Part shown: positions 1 to 11,215 of the stretch, one piece after another
Numbering within the stretch: the first letter of the stretch is position 1
Layout of the letters: each line of letters starts with the position of its first letter
Source: Thuidium tamariscinum
Taxonomy: Eukaryota > Streptophyta > Bryopsida > Hypnales > Thuidiaceae
NCBI GenBank assembly: GCA_947034885.2
Contig: OX344750.2
Location: 248,001-312,000 of the forward strand
DNA: 64,000 nucleotides
Reading direction: 5' to 3'
The notes under the pieces: generated by a model
Database searches by the model: none
Told to the model about the DNA's origin: nothing
The model's input: the letters and a program-made list of their open reading frames with translations, nothing else
Position numbers and translations under genes: made by a program

Positions 1-274
1 GTCTAGGCACGGTACATTGAATTCCTGATTAGGGCTGGCCCATTCTATTTATGCGGGACCATGTCTGTGGGCGACACCACGTTACACTTGTGCAAAAGAA
101 TGTATCACACATGAGGGCACGCACAGAATAATCCAAAGTAGGGTTTAGGACGCAGCTCAGTTACGCATTAAGACAAAATCAGCATTCCAGAGTAGAATTA
201 AAAAGCATCTCACCTAAACCCTAGACCCTATGTAAACAGTAAACAGAAGACAAAACAGTGGAGGAAGGTGAAAC

Positions 275-357
275 CTGGTAGTTTTTCCCCATCAGAACCT
301 TCCAAGACTTCCAGGTAATGAACAAAGGAAGGAACAACGATCTCCAATTTGCCATCA
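275..357 (-). CDS. Possible internal exon of an unidentified gene (partial)
   Basis: Read on the minus strand, this 83-base block is preceded by a plausible acceptor (pyrimidine-rich, ending TTGCAG) and followed by GTTTCA as a possible donor. Its open frame reads [11 protein letters not shown], then [15 protein letters not shown], which has the composition of real protein. It lies about 0.9 kb downstream of a possible signal-peptide exon on the same strand, so both could belong to one host gene running out of the window to the left. I do not recognise the family. A chance open frame is the main alternative. Confidence 0.28.
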
Positions 358-940
358 CTGCAAGAGGTAGACATGGAGCAGGTGTCAAAGTCAAGAAAAC
401 TCCTTGGTTACCCCCAACGGACGAGAGAAAATGTAAGCTTCAATCAAGAGTCGTGCACAAGATATTCGCACTCAATTCCGCGCTACACTTTCCATGTGTT
501 CCGCAGTGGACTCCAGAGACATGATGGACTAGATTAGACCTAATTCCAAATGGAAAACTACAGAGACGTGCCTCTGCGGGTTGGCAGCACAGATTTCTTA
601 AAAGAGAAAGCTGAATTGACAGCTATAAAGATGCAGGACTGCGAAGACAGCTGATAGAAGATGCCAAATGAATGTGCAAGAGGCCCCGAAAGTCTGAAAG
701 TCTAGTAGGAAAGGTTAAACGATACTCAAAAAAAACTCACCGTATCGTGATGTTAATAAGAAAATGAAAGCAATAAGGGATAGAAAATGGAAGGGGGAAT
801 ACGTGTTCAGATCAGTGATGAGAGGAGTGGCGTAAATGCTGGAGCTGACCTCCGTCTGCCATCGCAACTCAACCTGCTTGGGACAGCGCGAGCCCGCGAG
901 AGCCTCCTCATTCCTGAACGATCAAATCGGCAAAGGCGGA

Positions 941-1258
941 TCAAAGAAATAGCAAATGTGACAATAATTTAGGCGATCGTGGAAGACCTAAAATGAATGG
1001 AAGAAGAAATAGTGGCGCATGGAGAGGGAAGGGAGAATGCAATAGTCTAGGGGGAAGAGGAAAGGCGGGTGAAAGAGGGTACAGAGTAGGGTAGGCGAGG
1101 TGGTCATCGGAAGCATTATTAAGAAGGAATTTGTTGCCCTGTATTTGATCTTTCATGTTGTCATCATGGGCAACAGGGCGGCGAGGCGGAGCGGCAGCCG
1201 CGGAGCAGGCGAAGAGGAGGAGGAGGTCCAAAAGGAGGGTAGGCGTGGAGAGCGCCAT
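941..1258 (-). CDS. Possible first exon with signal peptide, unknown gene
   Basis: On the minus strand an open frame beginning MALSTPTLLLDLLLLFACSA has a hydrophobic core followed by an Ala-rich, signal-peptidase-like site and a polar stretch (PPRRPVAHDDNMKDQIQG). That would suit a secreted or vacuolar protein. An in-frame Met lies upstream at 1336, but the 1258 start places the hydrophobic core correctly. After about residue 45 the translation becomes Pro/Leu-rich and low in complexity, so the exon probably ends early. The DNA around 1150-1560 is GC-richer than its surroundings, as expected near a promoter. No domain was recognised, and chance coding in purine-rich DNA is possible. Confidence 0.25.
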   Translation of the reverse strand: MALSTPTLLLDLLLLFACSAAAAPPRRPVAHDDNMKDQIQGNKFLLNNASDDHLAYPTLYPLSPAFPLPPRLLHSPFPLHAPLFLLPFILGLPRSPKLLSHLLFL

Positions 1259-1394
1259 GGCCAAAAAGTGATTACAAGGGCGCAAGAGACATGGCAAAGC
1301 CAGGAAGACGGGCCAGCGAAGTCGAGCACTCGACAAGCTCCCGACGAAGAACAGGTCCGTGAGTGCTTTACAGGGCTGCAGGGAGGGGCTTAGA

Positions 1395-2333
1395 TTATCG
1401 TTAGAGCATTTCCATCATTCCTAGCCCAGAGAGGTGCGCCATGTCCATTTTGAAGGCGCGGAGAACAGATCTTCGAGTAGCGGAGCCCTAGCGAAGGTGC
1501 TCAGTCACTTTCGATGTCACATTCAGGTCATCCCTTGTAAAGGATCCTCGACTCCTCGTCTCCGCGCCTTGTGTGTGGAACTGACAAATTACAGTATGTA
1601 ATACCATACATGAAGGTCTGATTCGGCATGAAGTGCCGGAAAACTTTACTTTCGATGTGCGAAGGGTTCTTGCACGTAAAATTCTAAATTTCTAAGTTTT
1701 AGGGTTTGGGCATTACGGCATATGACATTTTCTTTTTTCGACAGCATGTGGATTTAAAAATAGTATTTTTACTTACTTATTTAAACATTTGAAAAAATTG
1801 AAAAAATTTGTCAAGGTCTACCTCGAGCAGCGGTTTGCTAGGGTCCGCGGGGGGTCCCTAGCTAGCTATGGGTCCACCTAGTTAGAGGGTCCCTCGGCCA
1901 ACCAAAGGTCTGTCCAGGCGAGGGACCCTAGCTAGCTAGGATCCACCTAAGTGGGGAAGGGGGGGCTGGCCAGCCAAAGGTTTGCTTAGGCGGGGGGTCT
2001 TTTAACCAACCAAGGATCCGCAACTTCAAGGCTACTAGGGATTGTTAGCAACGACCCAATATAATTTTGAATGAGAATGAACTACAATTGTTGGAGGTCC
2101 ATGAATGATTTAGGTATTTCAAAATGTCATTGTGAAGTAGTCATATTAAGGGGGTGGATTAAAAGTCAAAGTTAGCAATTTTCGGACATTTCACTTGTAA
2201 TATTCCAAACATTCAAACTAAACCAAAAATGCTTAATTTAAGTCCGAATCTGACCTTTACATAGGGTAGTAGATAACCAACGAGCTAGTGACTCATCAAT
2301 CATCTAAGTTAAAACATAATTGATTGTACATTA
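1395..2333. other. Intergenic stretch with short GGGTCC/CTAGCTAG repeats
   Basis: No gene was seen. Between about 1840 and 2030 there is an imperfect, partly palindromic cluster in which GGGTCC, CTAGCTAG and GGATCC recur; I cannot assign it to an element. The rest is AT-rich. Confidence 0.4.
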
Positions 2334-3067
2334 GGGTCATTGCAAGAAACACTGTCCATTTTCCGTAGCGTTTTGGAAATGGACGCTATTTTCTTTGGGA
2401 GTACTATTTAATTAGGAAATCAATTTTAAAAAAATATGAAAAATATGTCTAATGTATAAAACTTAAAGAAGAAGGTATCCTATGAAGGAAAACCTTAGGA
2501 AAATTCTCCAAGTAGAAGAACTAGAAAAGTGGAAAATCTCATGAAAATGGGCGTATTTACATTTTAATTTGTAAAAAAAAAGAAAAGTTATTTTTCTTGA
2601 ATCTAAAAATTGGCCATTTGGGAAGAGTTGATGGTGATGATATTCCACCAAAAAAATAATCTCAACTCTATTATCAATGGTCAGAAACTGCGTGCAATGG
2701 GAGTGCTGTTTGCACGCATGTGGAAGACATAAAATAATGTATTTTTAGATCCCCTTCCATAGGAATATGCTTTCCTACTATGCAAATGCACCATGAAAAT
2801 TTCAACTTTAGATCATTAAATTTGGGTACTCCCAACTTAGTAAACCCCCCTAAACCTCAATTTGTGACAAATTAACAATAAATAATTTTAAATATAAAAT
2901 GATTTTTTTTAATTTCTGAAAAATAAGGGATGTAAAAATTATCAAGTTAGAGAGTTCCAATAATTATTTCATATCCTCGAATATTTTAATTCAAAAGTTA
3001 TAGCAGAAAAGAACAACGTCACTCCAATTGTGACGGAGAATAGGACCGGTGTTTCTTGCAACCACCC
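2334..3067. mobile_element. 734-bp MITE, copy 1 (TIR element with 4-bp target duplication)
   Basis: The element begins GGGTCATTGCAAGAAACAC and ends with the inverted equivalent (GTGTTTCTTGCAACCACCC). It is flanked on both sides by ATTA (2330-2333 and 3068-3071). A second full copy of exactly the same length lies at 30586-31319 and differs at only scattered positions, with its own 4-bp flank TATT. The short open frames inside are not genes; they are shared simply because the copies are nearly identical. No transposase is encoded, so it depends on an autonomous partner elsewhere. The superfamily is uncertain; 4-bp AT-rich targets do not fit Harbinger (3 bp) or hAT (8 bp). Confidence 0.85.
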
Positions 3068-3729
3068 ATTATTCCATCGCTACCTTTGACCTTCATTATC
3101 TAAGGGTGTTATACGTAAGTTTAAAAAAAAAAAGGTTATGAGTTGCAACTTTTAATGGCAATGATGATAGGTTGCCAATAAAAATAGGCATGACATTAAA
3201 TTGTGCATTTCAAAGTGGATCCCACCTGCAATCCATGACAACATCCTACCCCAAATCATGGGACCCAACCAATCTTGCAACTCATAGGAAAATGACCCTG
3301 CAAAATATTGAATGTGTATACAGCGACATTGTAGGACATCAATCCCGATGAAATTGTGTTAAGAACATTTCCACTCCGCCCGCTAGGCTGGTAGGCCGGG
3401 AGGGAGTTGCCGGGTGAACCGCTCCACTCCGACGCGAGGACGACAAGCCTGGCGCACAGTGTGGAGGCTGGGTGGCGTCCTAGCCACCAAAATTTTTGAT
3501 TTTGCCATTGGGCAAGTGAAAATGACGTCCACTTCTAGCCTCTTGAATGTGGACACGCGGCAAGGAGTGAGTGGGTGCGGCATAGGGCGTCCTTCTTTGT
3601 TAGACAATACCGCTTGTGAAGCTCGTGCACAGAGCGTACAACCTTACCGTAGGGTTTTCCGAGGCTCTATGTGAGTGCTTTTTTTTCTTTATTGTTTAAA
3701 ATTTTTTGTGGGTTTGACAATTGAGAGTG

Positions 3730-3941
3730 ATGGCAACCTCCCAAGAGTCTCCAAGTGCTTCCTTACGACTTGCAAGAAGATCAAATTTTGAGGACAAGGA
3801 ATGTGTGAGATTGTGCAAAGTGTGGTTGAATGTTTCTCAGAGTGCATTGAAGGGAAGTGGACAGAAACATGATCAGTTTTGGGCAAGAGTTGCCAAGATT
3901 TTCGAGGAATCGTGTCCACGAGGAGGTGTGCTTCGACCACT
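3730..3941 (+). pseudogene. Harbinger ORF1, N-terminal Myb/SANT-like part
   Basis: The frame starts MATSQESPSASLRLARR and continues with NFEDKECVRLCKVWLNVS and a QKHDQFWARVAKIFEE segment. This is the Myb-like block of the NAM-associated ORF1 proteins of plant PIF/Harbinger elements, which help the transposase bind DNA. The homology stops near CPRGGV and resumes about 3.7 kb downstream at 7665 (RSLESKWGVINHNVSN). The intervening DNA is either an inserted element or an enlarged intron. The protein cannot be made from this copy as it stands. Confidence 0.7.
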
Positions 3942-6184
3942 ATGAGTCCCCGATTCGTCACCGGGGACTCACGGGTTCTTTTTTTCGAATTCCTACATAA
4001 ACTAAGGCGTAATTAGGCTTATAAAACCCACAAAAGGGCATGAAGCCGGTATTGGCATTACACATACCAATATGCCATTTGGTCATTAGGTGGGATTTAG
4101 GATAGTTTACATTCAAAACGAGCCTTGTCTTCGCTAAATAGACGTCAAACTGAAAGTGATGTGCACGATTAGGGTAAGAAGCCTAAAAAGGCCCTGTCTA
4201 GGCTAGGAAGTCCTCATGGGAGAATCTAGAAGGAATCCCCCACTCCCCATAGCATCAAAGAGAATACGGGCAGAATAGTAACCTTGAAATGCAGGTACCG
4301 AGCGATTTCCTAATTCTAGGAGCACGCAATGGGGATGCAGATTTGCATCCAAGTGAGGGGATCCCATGGGTGGTCCCCTCTAAAGTTTGGGAATTTTCCA
4401 ACAGTGTTTGGATATTTTCCCAAACGGTCAACCGCGGTGGACTTTGGGTGGGAATTCGAAAGAATATCTAAAAGTGCGGTAAAATCCCACTAAAAATCCA
4501 GTGAGGCGGTCTCACACCAACGGAGCGTTTCCCCAAGTTTCAAGACAAATCGATAGTTGGAAGATCCCGAATCGGCAAGATCCCCCCCAACTGACAATTT
4601 AAATGACGGAAGCTACAGTTGACCGGCGTACCGGGGTCATACGACATCGGAACAAAACTTATCTTGGGTCTATTCCTACCCCCCTCTATCTACTTAAGAG
4701 ATTAGTGAAGGTTTGGGGTCCAAAATTGCCAAACTCCAAAAGTTGGGAATTTATCCCAACTTTGACCCTAGTTTACACCAAGATTCTTTGAGAATTTGGA
4801 CATAGTTTAAGGGGTAAGGGATTCCTCTTAGGCTAATTATGGCCTTTCGGACCCAATGGTGCAATCCGTTTGCCATTCGGAGCTAAACTTCAAAAGTTAA
4901 CCTTTTGGGGACAACACATGGAGGAGAGATTGGGGTTTAAGGCCCCCCAATGCTTTTTGGGGGAGTTTGGGCCCCAATAGCCGTGGGGAACGTGTAGGGA
5001 ATGCGTGGGGAACTCCGGGGCACATGTGGGAGCAAGTACCACCTCAAAAAGTTATTGGTGTAAGTAATTTCAAATTAAGTAGGTGGGAACACATGGGAAC
5101 TTCTCCCATGTGAGAACTTGTAGATTTTGGGGAAGGTAAATTAGGTGGTTTTGTAAGTTCTTGTAAGGTTAGGTAAGATTTGAATTACTCAATTCAAATT
5201 GTGTAGATTTTAGGTGGATAGTTAGATTTGGAATTGGTAAACATGTATGGACCTCCTAAATTCCCTCATCTAGTTATTCTTAGTAGATTAAGGGGGGGGG
5301 GTTGATCCCTTTTGAGTATAAAGGGGCGGCATTCTCTTCTCATTCTCTCTCTCTATCACTCCTACCCATTTAAGGGAGGAGCACTATTGGGCCCGGGTTA
5401 TGCCGGAATTCCTTTGGCTTTTTGATGCCAAAGGAGCCTTTGATAGTTTTGAGGTTGTTGCACCCTTGGCTCTTGTGGTTTGTACTTGGGGACTTGAGAC
5501 CCCCCCAAATCTTGTTGGAACTTTTGTTAATTGATGGTGGTCCACCTTTGGTATTGTGAAACAAGTGAAAGTTGTTGTGGGAGAGATTAGTGAGGAACCG
5601 AGGGGTGACTTGGGAGGTGACTTTGAGAGTATGTTTGCAAATTGTATCTATCTCCTCCCCCCTTTCTCTTGTGCACAAGGCTAAGCTAGTCCCATGAGGG
5701 ACGGCGGAGCCTTGACTCTCCTCTAACACTTAGCCTTAGTAAATAGGAAGCCCCCTCTCTTCTCCCTCTTCTCTTGTCCATGGGGATAGACTAGTCCCAT
5801 GAGGGACGGTGGAGCTATGGCCCCCCAAAGTCTCTAGGTAAATAGAAGTCTTAGTCAAGTGTCAAAAATACCACTCTCACGGCAAAGCTTTAAACCCCGT
5901 AAGTCTTAGCGGGGTGTCAAATGCAAGTCCCCTTGAAATAGCAACAATGTTTAGTTTCCAACACCTTGGAAATTAATCCAACATTTAGCTTCCAACAACT
6001 TAGTAAGCAAGCTCTCACTTAGATTAGGAAAACTAATGATTAAACCCAAGCACTTAGCCTAGCACCCTTGCATTGCATTGAAAGTCAAATATCAACATTC
6101 AGCCCAAGTCCAGAGCTAGCCCCAGTTGGAGCCAGCCCCAGCCTGAACCAACTGCGCAGAGCCAACCCGTCGAGCCAACCCCGC

Positions 6185-6290
6185 AGAGCAGCCCCGCGGC
6201 GTGGGTATCGGGGGGGGTCCGTGGATATTAGGGGGGGATCCGCGGGTATCGGGGGGTCCGCGGGTATACGGGGGGGTCCGTGAGTACTCC
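6185..6290. repeat. G-rich minisatellite, ~24-bp unit
   Basis: Four imperfect units of the form GGGTATCGGGGGGGTCCGTG follow one another. They are part of the variable block within the Harbinger ORF1. Confidence 0.75.
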
Positions 6291-6313
6291 GGAGGAGGGC
6301 CGCAGCAGTGGGG

Positions 6314-6520
6314 TTAGCCCACAAATTCAATACAAATATTGGGTAGCTAGAATTAGAATAGAGATAGGCTAGAGGAGGGTTAGCCCACAAATTAAATATA
6401 AATATTGGGTAGTTAGAATTAGAATAGAGATAGGCTAGAGGGGGGTTAGCCCACAAACTAAACACAAATATTGGATAGTTAGAATTAGAATAGAGGTAGG
6501 CTAGGAAAGGATTAGCCCAC
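6314..6520. repeat. Tandem repeat, three ~67-bp units
   Basis: Each unit begins TTAGCCCACAAATT and runs through ATTGGGTAGTTAGAATTAGA to AGGCTAG. Three units are clear and the start of a fourth is present. Confidence 0.8.
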
Positions 6521-6849
6521 GAATTAAACGCAATTGTTAGAATGGTTTAAAGTAGGATAGCAATAGTGAGGGAAAGGTTGGGTCCAAATCAAAACCAAGC
6601 ATACAACGTAGCCGGGAGCGCGAAATGGAGATGGTGCGGGACGAAGAAGGCCCGGCGTGGGACGTGCACGGGACGGAGGTGGGTCTCTAGAACTCTCCCT
6701 TTGAATTAATTAGTTGATGCCATTAGGAAGTCGTTAGTAGGAAGAGGCTAACATCCCAAGTGGGATTAAGGCCCGGTGATTAGCAAAGATAAATAGGAAG
6801 ATAACCCCGATTAGGATAGGAAGTAGAAGAACGAATGTGCACCAAAGAA

Positions 6850-7510
6850 TACAAGATGAAGAAATAAGATACAAGAATACGAATACGTAGAGTAGACTAA
6901 AACCTAGACAACTGCGTAGAGTAGATTTAAGCCAAATACATAGAGTAGAAGAATACAAATACATAGGGTAGACTAAAAGAATACATAGGGTAGAGTAAAA
7001 GAATACAAATACGTAGAGTAGGTTAATAGAATACCAATACGTAGCGTAGGCCAAACCAAATACAAAGACATAGAGTAGGATAACAGAATACAAATACGTA
7101 GAATAGGATAAAAATACAAAGGCCTACAGTAGACCCAAATAAATACAAAGACGTAGAAGTAGGGTAAGATAGATACGAATACGTAGGAAAGGATAAAAAT
7201 ACAAGGACGTAGAGATGGGATAGGAAATACCATATGTAAAGTGAGCTAAAATAAATCCAACTATGTAGAAGCAGGACAAGAGAACGAAACAAACAAACAC
7301 TTAGATTAAAGGAACGTAGAAGTATGACAAGAGAACAAAACAAACAAACATTTAGATTAAAATAGAAGGAACATAGAAGTAGGACAAGAGAACAAAACAA
7401 ACAAACACTTAGAGTAAAGGAACATAGAAGTAGGACAAGAAAACAAAACAAACAAACACTTAGATTAAAATAGAAGGAACATAGAAGTAGGACAAGAGAA
7501 CGAAACAAAC
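6850..7510. repeat. Two abutting tandem arrays (~22-bp and ~60-bp units)
   Basis: From 6850 to about 7240, short units containing AATACAAATACGTAGAGTAG repeat irregularly. From about 7260 to 7510, four longer units carry GACAAGAGAACAAAACAAAC followed by AAACACTTAGATTAAA. Open frames on the minus strand here are by-products of the repeats. Confidence 0.78.
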
Positions 7511-7664
7511 ACACGTTAGGATATGTAGGTTAGTAAAGAAGATCCATTGCTTGGAAGGCACAATGGATTGACACTTAGACACCTGTAGGTAATAGAATCG
7601 TTAGGACCAGAGCCTGGTTGTGATCGCTTAATTCCAAGGGTGGGAATGAAGTGCCCACAACCAC

Positions 7665-8371
7665 AGAGGAGTTTGGAGTCAAAGTGGGGAGTCATTAACC
7701 ACAATGTCTCTAATTTGCTGGTGCCTACGCAACCGTGTGTGATTTGGATGAGTCAAGGACAACAGAGGAGGATTGCATTGACAAAGCGTAGGTAATTTAC
7801 CAAGACTCCTCCAAAAATAATAAACCTTTCATTTACATGGAATGTTGGCGTATTTTACGAAATGCTCCAAAGTGGAGGTCTTATCGTAATCATGGAATTT
7901 GCCCTCCTCCTCAAAAGCGTCAAATTTCTAAGGACTCTAGTCCTGCTCAGTCACAACGTGTAGATTCAGATATTGGAGATGAAGAGGGAGAATGAGGGCA
8001 TGGAGGTGAAGGTAGTGCTACTTCACCTATGAGGCCAATTGGGATCATGAATGCAGAGAGGCAAGTTGTGGTTGATGGCAAAGTGAAGAAGTTGGAGTCG
8101 GATTTTGCTAAAGCCACAGCTACTATAGTTGATGCCAACTTGAAGAAAGTTGAGGTACTGAGAGATGCTACAAATCTGCAGCTCTTTTCAATACGCCTCA
8201 CTAGTTTAGGAGAAGATGCGTTGCGCTACATCACATTGAAAAGAGCACAGGTTCTCAGGTCTCTGGAAGCAAGTGAGGCTGCTACTACCATGCCTACAAG
8301 TTCGAGGAGTGCAGTGGACACATCAGTTGGAACTACATCTGAGGACTTACCTTCTTCTACAGTGTTTGAAT
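7665..8371 (+). pseudogene. Harbinger ORF1, C-terminal NAM-associated part
   Basis: The segment resumes the Myb block (RSLESKWGVINHN), then needs a shift to the neighbouring frame to read FAGAYA. It continues with KPFTFMECWRILRNAPKW, the conserved hallmark of plant Harbinger ORF1, and a helical tail (MRPIGIMNAERQ, then KVKKLESDFAKATATI). An in-frame TGA at 7993-7995 interrupts it. The protein would be the transposase's DNA-binding partner. Shift and stop show that it is a relic. It ends at the TAA at 8369-8371, about 0.3 kb from the 3' end of the convergently oriented transposase pseudogene. Confidence 0.75.
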
Positions 8372-8660
8372 AAGAAATGGATGAGCTTGCTAACCATCTG
8401 GGAATTTAGAATTTGTGGTTTTGTATTGTCAAGTTTGATCTTCTTTGAGTTGTGAATTACATGCTAGTTTACACAAAGTAGCATCTTCTCAATTCGCAAC
8501 TTTGTTTGTGTAGAATTTCCTTGGAAGCGTTTTTCATTTGTAGAAGAAGTGACAAGAAGATTAGAAATGCAATTGGCAAATACTTCTTGGATTCATTTCT
8601 TGACTTGCAAGTAGAGAAAATAATGTATTCCTTGTATTTCATGAAATAAAAACATATTCA

Positions 8661-9960
8661 TTACATCATGTTTCCCTTCAATTCCCACAAATGTTCAATC
8701 AAGTCCTCTTGAAGTTTGTAATGACTTGCCTCTTGCTGGATGTCTATGATAGACTTAGCAAATCTCTGGAAACCTAAAGATGTAGGATGAGAATGACTTT
8801 CTATTGTCACAGTGCTCAGGCTATGCAGAAAATTTTGATCCAAGTTCTCTTCGGGTTCTTCATCTTCAATAATCATGTTGTGTATGATCACACAAGCGGT
8901 CCACACACACTTCAAGGTAGACTCACTCCAAAATCTTGCAAGGTTGCGGATGATGCCCCAACGAGCTTGAAGAACACCAAATGCCCTCTCAACATCCTTT
9001 CTTGCACCTTCTTGCATCTTGGCATACCATATTCTCTTTTCTCCTTGCGGTGAGCTTATAGTCTTCTGAAATATGGTCCAATCCGGGTAGATACCATCTG
9101 CTAAAAAGTAACAGGACTTGTATTCATTTCCATTGATTGTGAATTTGGCATCGGGTGCAACGCCACGTAAGTAATTCACCATCAACAGGCTCCTATCAAT
9201 GACATTAATGTCATTATTAGAACCAGGCAAACCAATGAAAGCATGTCATATCCAAAGGTTTTGAGTGGCAATGGCCTCCATGATCAAAGACCTATCTCCA
9301 TCTTTATCTTGGTATTGTCCTTGCCAACCAACCGGACAATTCTTCCACACCCAATGTGAACAATCAATGGATCCAAACATCCCTGGGAATCCACGAGCCT
9401 CATTCACTTACAAGTGATGCAAAACATCTTCATTTGTGGGCTCTCTCAAGTACTCTTGTCCATATATCTCTACCACAGCCTTTGCAAATCTTTTGAAACA
9501 TTTTAAGGCGGTAGACTCTCTAATACGCACATACTCGTCAACATTATCAACAACAATTCCTCCAATGAAGATTCGAAAGGCTGCTGTGATTTTTTGAATG
9601 GAAGACAAGCAAGGACGCCCTAAAGCATCTACTTTCTCTTCAAAAAATGAATCATGGCGTACGACGGCATCATGAATTTTTTGCAAAGAGGGACTTACGC
9701 ATACGGAATTGCCGACGGAACAAGTCCTCACCGAAGACTAGAGGATTTGCAAAATAGTCCCTTCAAATTCTCTCGTGACCTTCTTGAAAATTGCGTTGAA
9801 TGTTGCCAACTCTCCCCGGAAGTGAACCACCATGTTGCACACTCCCCCCATCCCTTAAAATGTTGCAAAGATGCTCATGTATAGTGCATACAACGTGCCA
9901 TTGCTCCTCTTCATCATTGAATGCTATACAATCTTGCACCCAACTCAAAAATGAAGCCAT
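8661..9960 (-). pseudogene. Harbinger DDE transposase (HARBI1-like), inactivated
   Basis: The minus strand encodes the plant Harbinger nuclease in broken pieces. An N-terminal part (MASFLSWVQDCIAFNDEEEQ) is followed by a region needing at least two frame changes near 9760-9660 (ANPLVFGEDLFRRQFRMR in another frame). The core comes next: VDALGRPCLSSIQKITAAFR, ESTALKCFKRFAKAVVEIYG, SIDCSHWVWKNCPVGW (first catalytic Asp), LPGSNNDINV (second Asp) and KDVERAFGVLQARWGI (catalytic Glu). In-frame stops lie at 9408-9410 (TAA) and about 9240 (TGA where the family has Trp). The catalytic acids survive but no full protein can be made, so any movement would need transposase from elsewhere. Confidence 0.88.
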
Positions 9961-11215
9961 GTGAAATCAAAAAACAAAACCCTAATGCCAAAAACCAAAA
10001 ACTGAGGGAGGAAGAGAAAGAGGAAGCTCGAAAATGAGCTCCCAGTTTTCTCAGCGCAGCTCTACGCTTAGTCGCCATAGGGCGGCAGCACCCAGCGGCG
10101 GCTGGCGGCCACGCGGCTGCCGGGCGGATTGGGGAGCAGGTCCGCCAGACGCTACCCCGCAGCTCCCCAGCCTTGGACCACCGCAGACCTGCTTGGCGGG
10201 CGGAGTAAAGATGCTCTAAACAACTACAATCACCATCCTATGCAAGGTGGCCAATTTAGGATTCAAGGTGCCTATTTTAGAATTTAGGGTGGTGGATTAG
10301 GTTTTAGTTCTTTTTTAAGCTCAAGACATACCCACCATATCCTACATTGTTTGTCTCACCTTCTACTTCCCCCCACCATGTATATTTAAAGAGGTGTTTT
10401 TACAATCTAAAGGCAAATCACTTGTCACAAATTACAAAACACATAATACAAATTACAAAAAATTGAAGTAATTTTTAAAATTCTTCTAAATAACATTTTG
10501 TAGTGCAATTTAGACAACATATTTCAAAGTTTAAATAGGGTATGGAAAGTTCTACCCACGTCAATTTCCTAATCCTATACATCATAGCAATTTCATTGTT
10601 CTATGGATCCTCAATAGAATAAATACTTCAAGTATTTTAGTATTTTCAAAAATTTCAAACCTATGTGTATGTAATATTCATATCCTACATAAACTTTGAA
10701 ATATGTTGTCTAAATTGCAGCACAATATGTTATTTAGAAGAATTTTAAACATTACTTCAATTTTTTGTAATTTGTTTTTTTGTTTTGTAGTTTGTGACAA
10801 GTGATTTTGTGTTTAGATTGTAAAAATACCTTTTTATATATACATGATAGGATAGAAGGTGAAACAAATAATGTGGGATATATTGAATACATCCTATGCT
10901 CAAAAAAGAACTAAAAACCTAATCCACCGCTCTAAATCCTAAAACAAACGCCTTAAACCCTAAATCGGCCACCCTGCACAAGATGGGAGTTGTGATTGTC
11001 TTACACAATTTCATTTGGGCCAATGTCCTACAATGTTGCGGTCATGCGCATTCGATGTTTTGTAAGGGCATCATCCTGTGAGTTGCAAGATTGGTTGGAT
11101 CCTATGATTTGGAACAAGATGTTGTTATGGATTGCAGGTGGGATCTATTTTGGAATGCACAATTTAACGTCACGCATAAAATAGTGCCACATTAGAATTG
11201 CAAAGTCAACAATTG

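Larger units (their letters stand above)
3945..7660. other. Repeat-rich insertion or expanded intron inside Harbinger ORF1
   Basis: This 3.7-kb block separates two parts of one ORF1. It opens with a small hairpin (GAGTCCCC...GGGGACTC, 3945-3971). A TATA-like motif (GAGTATAAAGGGG, near 5315) is followed by a CT-rich run, as in some LTR promoters. The distal half is tandem repeats. ACCAC occurs at both junctions, and an acceptor-like ACAACCACAG precedes the resumed coding. I found no matching LTRs or convincing TIRs, so the class stays open. The long minus-strand open frames at 6734-7514 (Tyr/Leu/Phe/Val-rich) are repeat translations, not genes. Confidence 0.5.
3363..10216. mobile_element. PIF/Harbinger DNA transposon, degraded
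   Basis: The termini are GAACATTTCCACTCCGCCCG and, inverted at the right end, GAGCATCTTTACTCCGCCCG; they match at 17 of 21 positions. The element is flanked by TAA (3360-3362 and 10217-10219), the 3-bp target typical of Harbinger. It contains the two classical genes: a Myb/NAM-like ORF1 on the plus strand and a DDE nuclease on the minus strand. Both are broken by stops, frameshifts and, in ORF1, about 3.7 kb of extra sequence. It lies in the left arm of a foldback element. Confidence 0.88.
3135..11215. mobile_element. Foldback (long inverted repeat) element, left arm split by Harbinger insertion
   Basis: The left arm (about 3135-3362 plus 10217-10535) is the diverged reverse complement of the right arm (about 10684-11215). 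For example, GATGTCCTACAAT with TGAGTTGCAAGATTGGTTGG on the right arm matches the complement of bases near 3250-3340. Without the 6.85-kb Harbinger insertion the foldback is about 1.2 kb with arms of roughly 540 bp and a short AT-rich spacer (10536-10683). The right arm keeps the uninterrupted equivalent of the Harbinger target (TGTGTAAGACAATC). The exact outer ends and target duplication are blurred. No coding capacity was seen. Confidence 0.75.

Noticed and set aside
6734..7514. Long minus-strand open frames (up to 163 codons) that look like membrane proteins
   Set aside because: They are translations of tandem repeats; composition is Tyr/Leu/Phe/Val only and frames overlap freely.
3943..7660. 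LTR retrotransposon inserted in Harbinger ORF1
   Set aside because: No direct long terminal repeats, primer-binding site or retroviral protein motif could be found; only a TATA-like motif and a 5-bp ACCAC at both junctions.
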